A program made the translations under genes and the position numbers. A stretch of DNA of 33,511 nucleotides from NCBI GenBank assembly GCA_949282305.1, contig CASDPB010000042.1, forward strand, positions 1 to 33,511. The letters are read 5' to 3'. This DNA is from an uncultured Lentisphaeria bacterium (GTDB lineage: Bacteria; Verrucomicrobiota; Lentisphaeria; Victivallales; UBA1829). Shown piece after piece: positions 16,489 to 24,648 of the stretch. The notes beneath the pieces are model-generated. The model was given only the letters and a program-made list of their open reading frames with translations, had not been told where the DNA came from and did no database searches. The first letter of the stretch is position 1, and every line of letters starts with the position of its first letter.

Positions 16489-16517
16489 AATTTAACAGTT
16501 TTCCGCGCCAATTACAA
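16489..16517 (-). promoter_or_regulatory. Candidate promoter for the esterase gene
   Basis: On the minus strand TTGTAA (16517-16512) and TAAATT (16494-16489) are spaced by 17 bases, with transcription expected to begin near 16482. This would leave almost no leader before the ATG at 16476 and so supports a later start. Confidence 0.35.
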
Positions 16518-16555
16518 ACCGCCGGAGAAGAAAAATAAAGTTTTTTTTCCTTTTT

Positions 16556-17611
16556 TTATGCTTTTGAAGTCACTTTCAGGCAAAAAGTCCGTAGCGCCAG
16601 CTCGTCATTGACATTGGTCCGCATCGCTTTCAGCAGATCTTCCGCGAAGGCAAGCGCCTTATATGCCTTTTCCTCTTCCGGTTTATCCGGCAGAGAGACC
16701 GTGTCCAGGATTTCCGGATTCGGGAGCATTTCCCTGCCGAGCCCTGAAGACAGCAGTGCGAGCTGTGCGAACCAGGTATGAATCATGCTGATGAACTGTT
16801 CACGGTAGCGGCGGTATTCACTGCTGGTTTCCCCATCGATCCGTTTTTCGATGAGTTTGACTCCCGCATTTTCCAGATTTTTTGCCGCTTCGATCCGTGC
16901 CGCCCAGCGTTCCTCGACCTCTTTTTTTGCCGCGTCGTAAAGAGAATCCGCGATGTCGATCAGCGCCCGCGCGGAATCCTCGGCTTTCATGATGCTGCGT
17001 TCCGGGTTGTTGAACAGTCCCGCGAGAATTGCCGGAAGATCGGCGCTGCGGGGAAACTTGTATTCACATTTATTGTCCGTCAGGGCGAGAAGCTGGCAGC
17101 GCGACCGGATTGTCGGCAGAAGATGCGAAACACGCCCCGTGGTCAGGATGAACAGGCATTTTCCCGGCGGTTCCTCCAGTGTTTTCAGAAAGGCGTTCTG
17201 TGCGGACTCGTTCATCGTGTCCGCTTCCTGAACGACTCCGATTTTCCAGCCGGATTCCGTGATGCTGCTCAGGTGGAACAGCGCCTCGAACCAGCGGAGC
17301 GTGTCAATGTCGTCGGAGTCCTTGCCGATGACGATTTCACGCGCCTTGGAGGTCGGGGCAAGCGTATAGATGTCCGGATAGATTCCGTTTTTCAACTGGC
17401 GGCAGGCATCGCATTTCATACACGGCGAACCGTCCGGCTCCGGAGTTGTGCATGCGGTCAGGAGCGAAAGAATGCCGGGGAATGCGAGGCGGTAGTCCGG
17501 GTTTGACGTGACCACGAGATAAGCGTGGGCGAGCCGTCCGCTGAGTTTCGCATGTCTGAGCGCATTCATCACCATCGGGAACTGAGTTTCAAAGTGCTTC
17601 CAGTCGAGCAT
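16556..17611 (-). CDS. holB: DNA polymerase III subunit delta'
   Basis: 351 aa clamp-loader subunit. It opens with a delta'-like ALRHAKLSGRLAHAYLV segment. The zinc-binding cluster C-X9-C-X2-C-X2-C lies near residues 54-69 (ending SPCMKCDACRQL), VVQEADTMNESAQNAFLKTL and EEPPGKCLFILTT are the core AAA+ motifs, and TIRSRCQLLAL carries the SRC motif. No Walker A lysine is present, as expected for delta', which is ATPase-inactive. With tau/gamma and delta it loads the beta clamp at replication forks. Its start overlaps the end of tmk by 23 bases, the common tmk-holB order in bacteria. Confidence 0.93.
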   Translation of the reverse strand: MLDWKHFETQFPMVMNALRHAKLSGRLAHAYLVVTSNPDYRLAFPGILSLLTACTTPEPDGSPCMKCDACRQLKNGIYPDIYTLAPTSKAREIVIGKDSDDIDTLRWFEALFHLSSITESGWKIGVVQEADTMNESAQNAFLKTLEEPPGKCLFILTTGRVSHLLPTIRSRCQLLALTDNKCEYKFPRSADLPAILAGLFNNPERSIMKAEDSARALIDIADSLYDAAKKEVEERWAARIEAAKNLENAGVKLIEKRIDGETSSEYRRYREQFISMIHTWFAQLALLSSGLGREMLPNPEILDTVSLPDKPEEEKAYKALAFAEDLLKAMRTNVNDELALRTFCLKVTSKA

Positions 17612-18236
17612 GAACCGCCTCCATAATCTGTCTGTGGACTTCTTCCGCCGTTTTTCCCGCGTCGATCACGGCGAACCGTGCCGGTTCTTTCGCCGCAAGG
17701 TCGAGAAACGCATTGCGGACGTCGCGATGGAACTGCGTCTTTTCCGAGTCGAAACGGTCTCCCGCGACCTCCTCCGCCGAGGCGCGCGCATGGCTCCTGC
17801 GGATTCCTTCCGCCGGGTCGAGGTCCAGCACCAGCGTGAGATCCGGCGTGATTCCACGGCAGGAGAATGCGTTGATCTCCGCCACAAAATCGCGGTTCAG
17901 CGTCCGCGCATACCCCTGATATGCCATGGTCGAGTCGTAAAAACGGTCGCACAGGATCACCGCGCCGCGTTTCAGGGCGGGGGCGACAAGATGGCTGGTC
18001 ATCTGCGAATGACATGCGGCGAACAGCAGGAGTTCGGTTTCCGGCATGACCTCTTCGCGCGGGTCGCGTATTTTGAGGATGTCGCGTATCTTTTCCGCGA
18101 TGGGTGTGCCCCCCGGAGAGCGCGTCACAATGATTTCACGCCCTGCTGCCGTCAGGCTGTCGGCGAGCATTTGTATCTGAGTGCTTTTTCCGGAACCCTC
18201 CATTCCTTCCAAAGTAATGAAAAAACCTCTGGTCAT
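17589..18236 (-). CDS. tmk: Thymidylate kinase
   Basis: 215 aa from the ATG at 18236, which has AGGA upstream and gives the standard N-terminus MTRGFFITLEGMEGSGKST. The P-loop is GMEGSGKST, the dTMP-binding TRSPGG follows near residue 38, DRFYDSTMAYQGYA is the DR-Y/F motif, and the LID region is near ASAEEVAGDRF. It phosphorylates dTMP to dTDP with ATP. TRSPGG replaces the more usual TREPGG, a tolerated variant. It is first in a two-gene operon with holB and is divergent from the AICAR transformylase gene. Confidence 0.95.
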   Translation of the reverse strand: MTRGFFITLEGMEGSGKSTQIQMLADSLTAAGREIIVTRSPGGTPIAEKIRDILKIRDPREEVMPETELLLFAACHSQMTSHLVAPALKRGAVILCDRFYDSTMAYQGYARTLNRDFVAEINAFSCRGITPDLTLVLDLDPAEGIRRSHARASAEEVAGDRFDSEKTQFHRDVRNAFLDLAAKEPARFAVIDAGKTAEEVHRQIMEAVHARLEAL

Positions 18237-18305
18237 CTCTTTTTTCCTGTCATTTCGGCTGTTTTTCTCTCCCGGCATTTGCGAATCTGCCGATCTGAAT
18301 GTAAA

Positions 18306-18333
18306 TTGTGAAACAAAATATTTCAACTATAAC
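18306..18333 (+). promoter_or_regulatory. Candidate promoter for the AICAR transformylase gene
   Basis: TTGTGA at 18306-18311 and TATAAC at 18328-18333 with a 16-base spacer, in an AT-rich patch 45 bases before the ATG. Confidence 0.45.
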
Positions 18334-18377
18334 AATAACACCGAAAAGGCGAACCTTCAAAAGCGGAGTGTAAAAAA

Positions 18378-19502
18378 ATGGCAGTAAAATTAGCCAGAAA
18401 TTCCTATCTTACCCAGAATGTCGGCGATTTTCCGTCGGAAATCATGGTCGGCGGACGCAAATACGTAAAATCTTATGACCTGCGTTACGGCACGAACCCC
18501 CACCAGCCCGCGGCGTTTTACGCTCCCGTGGACGGAACGGGCGCGATCATGAACATGAAGACGCTCAAGAGCGGCAAGAACGGACTCTCCCAGACGAATC
18601 TTGAGGATATTTCCGGCGCGTTGAACATTGTCAAATACTTCAACGACACGCCTGCCTGCGCGGTGATGAAGCATGTCAATCCGAGCGGTGCCGCGGTAGC
18701 CCGTCCCGGCGAGACCCTGAAGCAGGTTTACGTCAAGGCGCGCGACTGCGATGCGCGTGCGGCATTCGGCAGCGTGATTGCGTTCAACGTCAAGGTTGAT
18801 GTCGAGACCGCCGAGGAGATCATGTCCACATTCTGCGAGTGCGTCGTCGCCCCCGCTTACGAGCCGGAAGCGCTTGCCGTTTTCAACGATCAGGAACGTT
18901 TCAAGCTCAACAAACAGATCCGCATTCTTCAGTGCGGCGATATTTCACAGCTGCCGAAATATGTCGGAGACGACCCCGAGGGACTTGCCAACACGATGAA
19001 GGTGCTCTGCGACGGCTCGCTTGTCATTGCGGCTCCTCTCCTGACGAATGTCCGCACGGTTGCCGATCTTCCCCCCGCCTCCGGTGAAAACAAGGCATGC
19101 GGAGCGCAGACCTCCACCGTCGAGCCGACCCCGGAACAGCTTGAGGATCTTCTTGCCGCATGGTACATCAATATCAGTGTCCGTTCCAACGGCGTTGTGA
19201 TCGTGAAAAACGGTCAGACTCTTGCTGTTGGAACCGGCGAACAGGATCGCGTCGGCGCGGTCGAACAGGCGATTGAGAAGTTCAGCCAGAAATATACGGG
19301 CGAGGGAACGCTGGAAGGCGCGGTGATGTCCAGCGACGGATTCTTCCCGTTTTACGATGCGGTCGAAACTGCCGCAAAAGCGGGAATCAAGGCAATCGTC
19401 GCTCCGTCCGGTTCTCTCAAGGATGCGGACGTGGTGAAACGTGCCAATGAGCTCGGCGTTGCCCTCCGGCATGCACCGGAACGTGTCTTCTCACACCATT
19501 GA
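18378..19502 (+). CDS. purH: AICAR transformylase, stand-alone (PurH formyltransferase domain)
   Basis: 374 aa. It carries the whole AICAR formyltransferase domain: LRYGTNPHQP near residue 35, MKHVNPSGAAV with the catalytic Lys98-His99 pair, RDCDARAAFGSVIAFN, VRSNGVVIVKNGQTLAVGTG and SDGFFPFYDAVETAAKAGIK. It transfers a formyl group from 10-formyl-THF to AICAR in purine synthesis. The N-terminal IMP cyclohydrolase (MGS-like) domain of bifunctional PurH is absent. The gene has its own GGAG site and no disrupted sequence upstream, so this is a natural single-domain form and the cyclohydrolase must be encoded elsewhere. It is divergent from tmk, with short AGTGGTCAG repeats right after the stop codon. 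Confidence 0.93.
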   Translation: MAVKLARNSYLTQNVGDFPSEIMVGGRKYVKSYDLRYGTNPHQPAAFYAPVDGTGAIMNMKTLKSGKNGLSQTNLEDISGALNIVKYFNDTPACAVMKHVNPSGAAVARPGETLKQVYVKARDCDARAAFGSVIAFNVKVDVETAEEIMSTFCECVVAPAYEPEALAVFNDQERFKLNKQIRILQCGDISQLPKYVGDDPEGLANTMKVLCDGSLVIAAPLLTNVRTVADLPPASGENKACGAQTSTVEPTPEQLEDLLAAWYINISVRSNGVVIVKNGQTLAVGTGEQDRVGAVEQAIEKFSQKYTGEGTLEGAVMSSDGFFPFYDAVETAAKAGIKAIVAPSGSLKDADVVKRANELGVALRHAPERVFSHH

Positions 19503-19534
19503 CAGTGGTCAGTGATTAGTGGTCAGCGGACAGT
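19503..19534. repeat. Short tandem AGTGGTCAG repeats
   Basis: AGTGGTCAG occurs at 19504-19512 and 19518-19526 within a 14-base period, followed by a partial third unit (GGACAGT). The run starts at the base after the TGA stop of the AICAR transformylase gene. A related repeat lies at 32624-32640. Confidence 0.6.
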
Positions 19535-19572
19535 AATGAACTGAAACAGAACAGAAACAGAGGGGAAAACGA

Positions 19573-21813
19573 ATGGGTGAACTGGAATCCGCTTCCTTGC
19601 CGCTGAACTCCGGCGCATCTCCCGCGGGGGATGCCGTCACGGAGACGACTTTGCGCGGGGAAGTGGAGAAGGTGATTTACCAGAGCGAGGATGAATCGTT
19701 TTCCATTCTGAACCTGAAAGATGCGCAAGGCAATCTGCATTGCGTCTGCGGTACTGTTTCCGGCGTTTATGCGGGACAGGGAATTGAAGTCACCGGCAAA
19801 TGGGAGTTTCACAAGGAACACGGGCGCCGCCTGAAAGTTTCCTCCTGTTCGTTTACGTTGCCGACCACGACCGAGGGCATTGAAAAATATCTGGCTTCGG
19901 GGATCATCAAAGGGATCGGGGCGAAGTATGCGAAGGAGATTGTCAAGACCTTCGGAGACAAAACTCTGGAAATCCTGGACAATGCTTCCGTCCGCCTCCG
20001 CGAGGTTCCGGGGCTCGGACAGAAACGCATCAGGGCGATCAAGAAATCGTGGACGGAGAATGCGGAGAAGCGCAACGCCCAGATCTGTCTGCAGAGTCTC
20101 GGGATCACCCCGGCATACTTCAACCGGATTTACAACATTTACGGAAATGAATGTGCGGAAATCATCCGCAGGGATCCTTACCGTCTGGCATCTGACGTCG
20201 ACGGCATCGGTTTCATCATGGCGGACCGGATTGCCGAGAAATCGGGAATCGGCAAAGCGGACGCAAAGCGTCTGAAATCAGGCGTGACTTACGCGTTGTC
20301 GCAAATCCGTCTCGCGGGACATGTCTGCATGCCGCGCGTGGAATTCATCCAGACGGTTGCGCGTCTGCTGGAGGTGGAGGAGGCGAACGCGGAGCAGGCG
20401 CTGGAACTGGCGCTTCAGGAGGAACTTGCCGTGATCCGCCGTTCGCGTTCCGGCATTGACATGGTTTACGAACCGGGGCTTCTGCGCTGCGAGGAGGAAC
20501 TGCCGAAGCTGATTGCCAACCTCGCCGTGCGCGAACGGCATTTCGGTCATGCCGTTCTGAATTTCAGGACTCCGCCGGATTCCAGATTCAGCGGGGAACA
20601 GCTCCATGCGGTCGAGACCGCCGGGGCGTCGGCGTTTTCGATCATCACAGGCGGACCCGGCGTCGGCAAAACGACTGTCGTTTCGGAGATTGTAAGGCGC
20701 GCGACCGCCGCAAAGCTCAACATTGTGCTGGCGGCTCCCACCGGACGCGCCGCAAAGCGGATGTCCGAAACGACCGGGCTTCCCGCGTCCACGATACACC
20801 GTCTCCTGAAATGGGAACCTGCGGAACACCGATTTGTCCACGGGCGCGCAAATCCCCTGCCGTATGAACTTTATGTTCTGGACGAAGTTTCAATGCTGGA
20901 TCTGCCTCTGTCGGTCGCGTTTTTCCGCGCGGTGCGTCCCGGCGCCTGCGTGATTCTTGTCGGGGATGCGGATCAGCTCCCTTCGGTCGGTCCCGGCAAC
21001 GTGCTGAACGATCTGATCGGGTGCGGCTTTGTCCCTGTTTCCCGTCTGACGAAAATCTTCCGCCAGGGCGCCGGCAGCGGCATCATCCATGCCGCGCACA
21101 ATGTCAACGAAGGGAAAATGCCCGATGACGGGCTTTATTATCCGAAAAATGAGCTTGCCGATTTCTACTGGATTGAGAAAGAGGAAGCGGAGGAGGCTGC
21201 GGACGTGATCGAACGGATGATGATCGACCGCATTCCCGCGCGCTTCGGATTCGACCCGAAGAATGACATTCAGCTGATTACTCCGATGAACCGCGGAATC
21301 TGCGGCACGATCACGATGAATGAACGGATTCAGGCTCTGGTGAACGGGGAAGGCAGACTCGCTTTCACGAGCGCGGGACGCACATTCCGGATCGGGGACC
21401 GCGTCATGCAGACCTCGAACAACTATGACAAAGGCGTTTTCAACGGAGACATGGGGCGCATCATGGCGATCCGCCATTCCGATTCCGAGTTCGTGGTGCG
21501 TTTCGACTTGAACGATGTCACTTATTCCTTTGAAGACGCGGAACAGCTCACGCTTGCGTATGCGGTCACGATCCACAAGTCGCAGGGCAGCGAGTTTCCG
21601 GTGGTTGTCATGCCGATTCTTTCCCAGCATTACATGATGCTTCAGCGCAATCTGCTGTACACGGGAATGACGCGCGCGAAAAAGCTGATGATTCTCGTCG
21701 GTTCCCGCAAAGCCGTTTCGATGGCGGTGCGGAACGCGGTGAGAGAGCCGCGCCATTCACTGCTGCGCGAACGTCTGGAAGACGCATTCCGCGAGAAAGG
21801 AGCCGTCCGGTGA
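19573..21813 (+). CDS. recD2: RecD2-type ATP-dependent DNA helicase
   Basis: 746 aa, a standard RecD2 length. An N-terminal OB-like region (about 26-95) precedes tandem HhH motifs (IIKGIGAKYAKEIVKTFG and VPGLGQKRIRAIKKSW). The SF1B motor has Walker A GGPGVGKTT at 360-368, LAAPTGRAAKRM, Walker B VLDEVSMLDL, VGDADQLPSVGPGNVL, RLTKIFRQ and the C-terminal AYAVTIHKSQGSEFPVVVMP and YTGMTRAKK. It unwinds DNA 5' to 3' and is linked to DNA repair; it works without RecBC. AGGGG sits 8 bases before the ATG. Its TGA overlaps the GTG start of the GSCFA gene. Confidence 0.95.
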   Translation: MGELESASLPLNSGASPAGDAVTETTLRGEVEKVIYQSEDESFSILNLKDAQGNLHCVCGTVSGVYAGQGIEVTGKWEFHKEHGRRLKVSSCSFTLPTTTEGIEKYLASGIIKGIGAKYAKEIVKTFGDKTLEILDNASVRLREVPGLGQKRIRAIKKSWTENAEKRNAQICLQSLGITPAYFNRIYNIYGNECAEIIRRDPYRLASDVDGIGFIMADRIAEKSGIGKADAKRLKSGVTYALSQIRLAGHVCMPRVEFIQTVARLLEVEEANAEQALELALQEELAVIRRSRSGIDMVYEPGLLRCEEELPKLIANLAVRERHFGHAVLNFRTPPDSRFSGEQLHAVETAGASAFSIITGGPGVGKTTVVSEIVRRATAAKLNIVLAAPTGRAAKRMSETTGLPASTIHRLLKWEPAEHRFVHGRANPLPYELYVLDEVSMLDLPLSVAFFRAVRPGACVILVGDADQLPSVGPGNVLNDLIGCGFVPVSRLTKIFRQGAGSGIIHAAHNVNEGKMPDDGLYYPKNELADFYWIEKEEAEEAADVIERMMIDRIPARFGFDPKNDIQLITPMNRGICGTITMNERIQALVNGEGRLAFTSAGRTFRIGDRVMQTSNNYDKGVFNGDMGRIMAIRHSDSEFVVRFDLNDVTYSFEDAEQLTLAYAVTIHKSQGSEFPVVVMPILSQHYMMLQRNLLYTGMTRAKKLMILVGSRKAVSMAVRNAVREPRHSLLRERLEDAFREKGAVR

Positions 21814-22730
21814 ATCCGTCCCCCGATTACGGGCGTCCCCCGACTCTGCGCGTCCATTGGAGCTGGGACTGTCCGCTGCTTTCCAAAGACACAGTGATCG
21901 CCTCCATCGGCTCCTGTTTTTCGGAGGAGCTTGTCGGCGAACTGCTTGCGTGCGGTTTTTCCGGCGCGCAGAACCCGAACGGCATTCTTTACAATCCCGT
22001 TTCGATTGCGGATGCCATGGAGCGTGTCGTGCTGGGTGAGAACTATACCGAAGAAGATTTTTTCGAGTTCAACGGCATGTATCACTCGTGGCTTCATCAC
22101 GGTTCTTTTTCCTCTCGTGACCTTGACTGCGCCGTGGAGGGCTGCAACCGTTCCCTGAAGCATTTTCGGCATGTGCTTGCAAAGGCAGGAGTTTTGATTG
22201 TCACCGTTTCTTCTGCTGTTGTTTATGTCGAGAAGGAGGAAGGGCGGGTCGTTGCGAACTGCCATAAGCTCCCGGGAACCGCGTTCTCCCGTCATCTTCT
22301 GACTCCGGAACAGTGTGTGGAAAGTCTCCGGCGCATTGCGGGGAGGGTGCGGGAATACAATCCCGGGTGCCTCGTCGTGTTTACGCTTTCACCGGTGCGC
22401 CATTACCCGGGGAACCTTGTCGTGAACGCCCGGAGCAAGGCAGTGCTTCTGACCGCGATTCACGAGGTCTGCGGGAATATGGAGGGAACGGCGTATTTTC
22501 CCGCATATGAAATTGTCATGGACGAACTGCGCGATTATCGTTTTTACAAGGAGGATATGATTCATCTGTCGCCGTCGGCAGTCAGGATGATTGCCGACTA
22601 TTTCATTTCAAGCTGTTTTGAACCGGATGCAATGCGCAGGCTTGCCGAGGGGCGGAAACGGCTTGCAGCATCCAGACATCAGGAGGATTGGAACAGAAAT
22701 GTGCGGAATAGCGGGATATGTAAATTTTGA
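21810..22730 (+). CDS. GSCFA-domain protein
   Basis: 306 aa. It starts with GTG at 21810, overlapping the recD2 stop by 4 bases (GTGA), with AAAGGAG 7 bases upstream. IASIGSCFSEELVGELLACG near residue 30 carries the GSCFA signature, followed by NPNGILYNPVSIADAMERV and, near the C-terminus, YKEDMIHLSPSAVRMIADYF. This matches GSCFA-family proteins, a poorly studied group related to SGNH/GDSL hydrolases; the Ser in GSCF and the Asp/His in DMIHLS are the likely active residues. The substrate is unknown. The last 32 bases overlap the asparagine synthetase start, so recD2, this gene and asnB are likely made from one transcript. Confidence 0.85.
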   Translation: MNPSPDYGRPPTLRVHWSWDCPLLSKDTVIASIGSCFSEELVGELLACGFSGAQNPNGILYNPVSIADAMERVVLGENYTEEDFFEFNGMYHSWLHHGSFSSRDLDCAVEGCNRSLKHFRHVLAKAGVLIVTVSSAVVYVEKEEGRVVANCHKLPGTAFSRHLLTPEQCVESLRRIAGRVREYNPGCLVVFTLSPVRHYPGNLVVNARSKAVLLTAIHEVCGNMEGTAYFPAYEIVMDELRDYRFYKEDMIHLSPSAVRMIADYFISSCFEPDAMRRLAEGRKRLAASRHQEDWNRNVRNSGICKF

Positions 22731-24591
22731 CTTTTCGGAACCGGAGCCGGAACTTCTGCAGAAAATGATGGATGCGATGGCTCTGCGCGGTCCGGACGGT
22801 CATGATATGTATGTGAATTACAATACAGGGCTTGCGCATACGCGCCTGTCGATCATCGACCTCGAAAACGGCGGACAGCCTCTCTGCAATGAAGACGGAA
22901 CGCTCTGGATCGTCTTCAACGGCGAGATTTTCAACTACCGCGCTCTCCGCAAGGTGCTTGAAGAACGCGGACACCGGTTCCGGACGCAGAGCGATACCGA
23001 GGTCATTCTTCATCTCTACGAGGAGTGCGGCAGCGCCTTTTTACCGCATCTGGACGGTTTTTTCGCCTTTGCTCTTTACAATACCAAACTTGGAATGATG
23101 ATTCTGGCGCGTGACCGCATGGGGATCAAGCCGCTTTACTACTATCGGGACGCCGCCCATTTCGCTTTCGCCAGTTCCATCAACGCGCTGAAGCAGCTTC
23201 CGTTCGTGAAGCGGCATATTGACGAACAGGCGCTCTGGGATTACCTTTCCCTCCAGTATGTGCCTGACGGAACCATTTATACGCATATCAGTCAGCTTGC
23301 ACCGGGTTATTCTCTCTCGTTCCATTCGGAAGGACCGCGCCGTCACTTTCAGAAACGCCAGTACTGGAAACCTGATTTCACCAGAAAAACCGCACAGCCT
23401 TATGAAGACGCCTGCAAGGGACTTCGCGAGGCGATGACGGCGTCGGTTCGCGACCGCCTGATTTCCGATGTCCCGCTGGGGGTGTTTCTTTCCGGCGGGC
23501 TGGACTCCGCGATTGTTGCGGGGCTGGCGGCGGAACAGATGGAGGGACCGCTGAAATGTTTTACGATCGGTTTTGAAGAGCAGTCCTATGACGAGCGCGA
23601 GTCCGCCGCCGCGACAACCGCCCATATCCGGCAGTTCGCGCGACACGGTTTCGAGCATCATGTCAAGATGGTGAATCCCTGTGACTTCGAGTCGCTGGAG
23701 TTTCTTGTGAAACAGTATGGGGAGCCGTTTGCGGATGCCTCCATGCTTCCGACCTACCTTTTGAGCCGTTTCGCGCGCGGGGAGGTCAAGGTTGCATTGA
23801 GCGGAGACGGCGCGGACGAGTTGTTCGGCGGTTACGAGCGTTATCTTGCCATGCGTTACCTGGGAAAATTCGATTTTCTGCCGGAAACCGTGCGCCGTCC
23901 TCTGTTCCGCATGGCGGCGGCAATGATTCCGAATCTCGGCAGCGAACGTCAGAAATGGGCGCGCGCCAGACGGTTTCTGCATGGGGCTGCCGCTTCCGGC
24001 GCGGAACGTTATCTCGGGATTCTCTCGCGGGTGGATGAGAAACTCAAGCACCGGGTCTGCGGAAAATTTTTCCGCAACGTCAAGCCGACTCTTGAGACTT
24101 TCAACCGCGAATTTTATAAAAATGTTCCGTCCGGACACCCTTCCGAACGCGCTTCCGAGGTGGACATCATCAGCTATCTGCGGGAAGACATTCTGAAAAA
24201 AGTGGATGTGGCTTCCATGAGCGCCTCCCTCGAAGTGCGTTCGCCGTTTCTCGACTTCAAGATCGCGGAGCTTTCGGCGCTGTATCCCTATGAATACAAG
24301 GAGAGGAACGGTGTCCGTAAACGGATTCTCGCGGATGCGTTTGCAAACTATCTGCCGCCGGGGCTCGCACAGCGTCCCAAGCGGGGATTCGGGGTTCCGC
24401 TTGCCGCCTGGTTCCGCAATGAATGGAGGGAGCTTCTGCGGGAACGTCTGCTGGACGGCGTTTGCGTGAAGGAGCAGATTTTCAATCAGGCTGCACTGGA
24501 GCATATCCTGAACGCCCATACGGGCGGCAGGGCGGATTACAGTTACTTCCTTTTTTCCGCTCTGGTGCTGGAACTGTTTCTGAAAGAGTAA
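22699..24591 (+). CDS. asnB: Asparagine synthetase (glutamine-hydrolysing)
   Basis: 631 aa. The start is fixed at the ATG before CGIAGYV, because Cys2 must become the N-terminal nucleophile of the glutaminase domain; AGGAGG lies 12 bases upstream. The glutaminase part (about 2-210) has ALRGPDGHDMY, HTRLSIIDLENGGQPL and FNGEIFNY. The synthetase part has the PP-loop SGGLDS in DVPLGVFLSGGLDSAIVAGL and ALSGDGADELFGGYERY, with SMSASLEVRSPFLD near the C-terminus. It makes asparagine, or amidates a related acid, from aspartate, glutamine and ATP. Relatives of this length are also found in cell-surface glycan clusters. It closes the recD2-GSCFA-asnB run and is followed by a strong hairpin terminator. 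Confidence 0.94.
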   Translation: MCGIAGYVNFDFSEPEPELLQKMMDAMALRGPDGHDMYVNYNTGLAHTRLSIIDLENGGQPLCNEDGTLWIVFNGEIFNYRALRKVLEERGHRFRTQSDTEVILHLYEECGSAFLPHLDGFFAFALYNTKLGMMILARDRMGIKPLYYYRDAAHFAFASSINALKQLPFVKRHIDEQALWDYLSLQYVPDGTIYTHISQLAPGYSLSFHSEGPRRHFQKRQYWKPDFTRKTAQPYEDACKGLREAMTASVRDRLISDVPLGVFLSGGLDSAIVAGLAAEQMEGPLKCFTIGFEEQSYDERESAAATTAHIRQFARHGFEHHVKMVNPCDFESLEFLVKQYGEPFADASMLPTYLLSRFARGEVKVALSGDGADELFGGYERYLAMRYLGKFDFLPETVRRPLFRMAAAMIPNLGSERQKWARARRFLHGAAASGAERYLGILSRVDEKLKHRVCGKFFRNVKPTLETFNREFYKNVPSGHPSERASEVDIISYLREDILKKVDVASMSASLEVRSPFLDFKIAELSALYPYEYKERNGVRKRILADAFANYLPPGLAQRPKRGFGVPLAAWFRNEWRELLRERLLDGVCVKEQIFNQAALEHILNAHTGGRADYSYFLFSALVLELFLKE

Positions 24592-24609
24592 AGGGGACGG
24601 GAGACGGGG

Positions 24610-24642
24610 CGGAGGAACGACCTTCCCGTTCCTTCGTCTTTT
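24610..24642 (+). terminator. Intrinsic terminator after asnB
   Basis: Arms 24610-24619 and 24627-24636 form a 10-base-pair stem with one G-T pair and a 7-base loop, followed by TCTTTT. It lies 18 bases after the asnB stop and before the convergent M20 gene. Confidence 0.75.
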
Positions 24643-24648
24643 CCGATT

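Noticed and set aside
19503-19534. CRISPR-like array at the AGTGGTCAG repeats
   Set aside because: Units are too short and too few and have no spacers of even length; no cas gene is nearby.
23041-24519. Long minus-strand open frame opposite asnB
   Set aside because: It is a shadow of asnB, whose Cys2, PP-loop and length are all intact.
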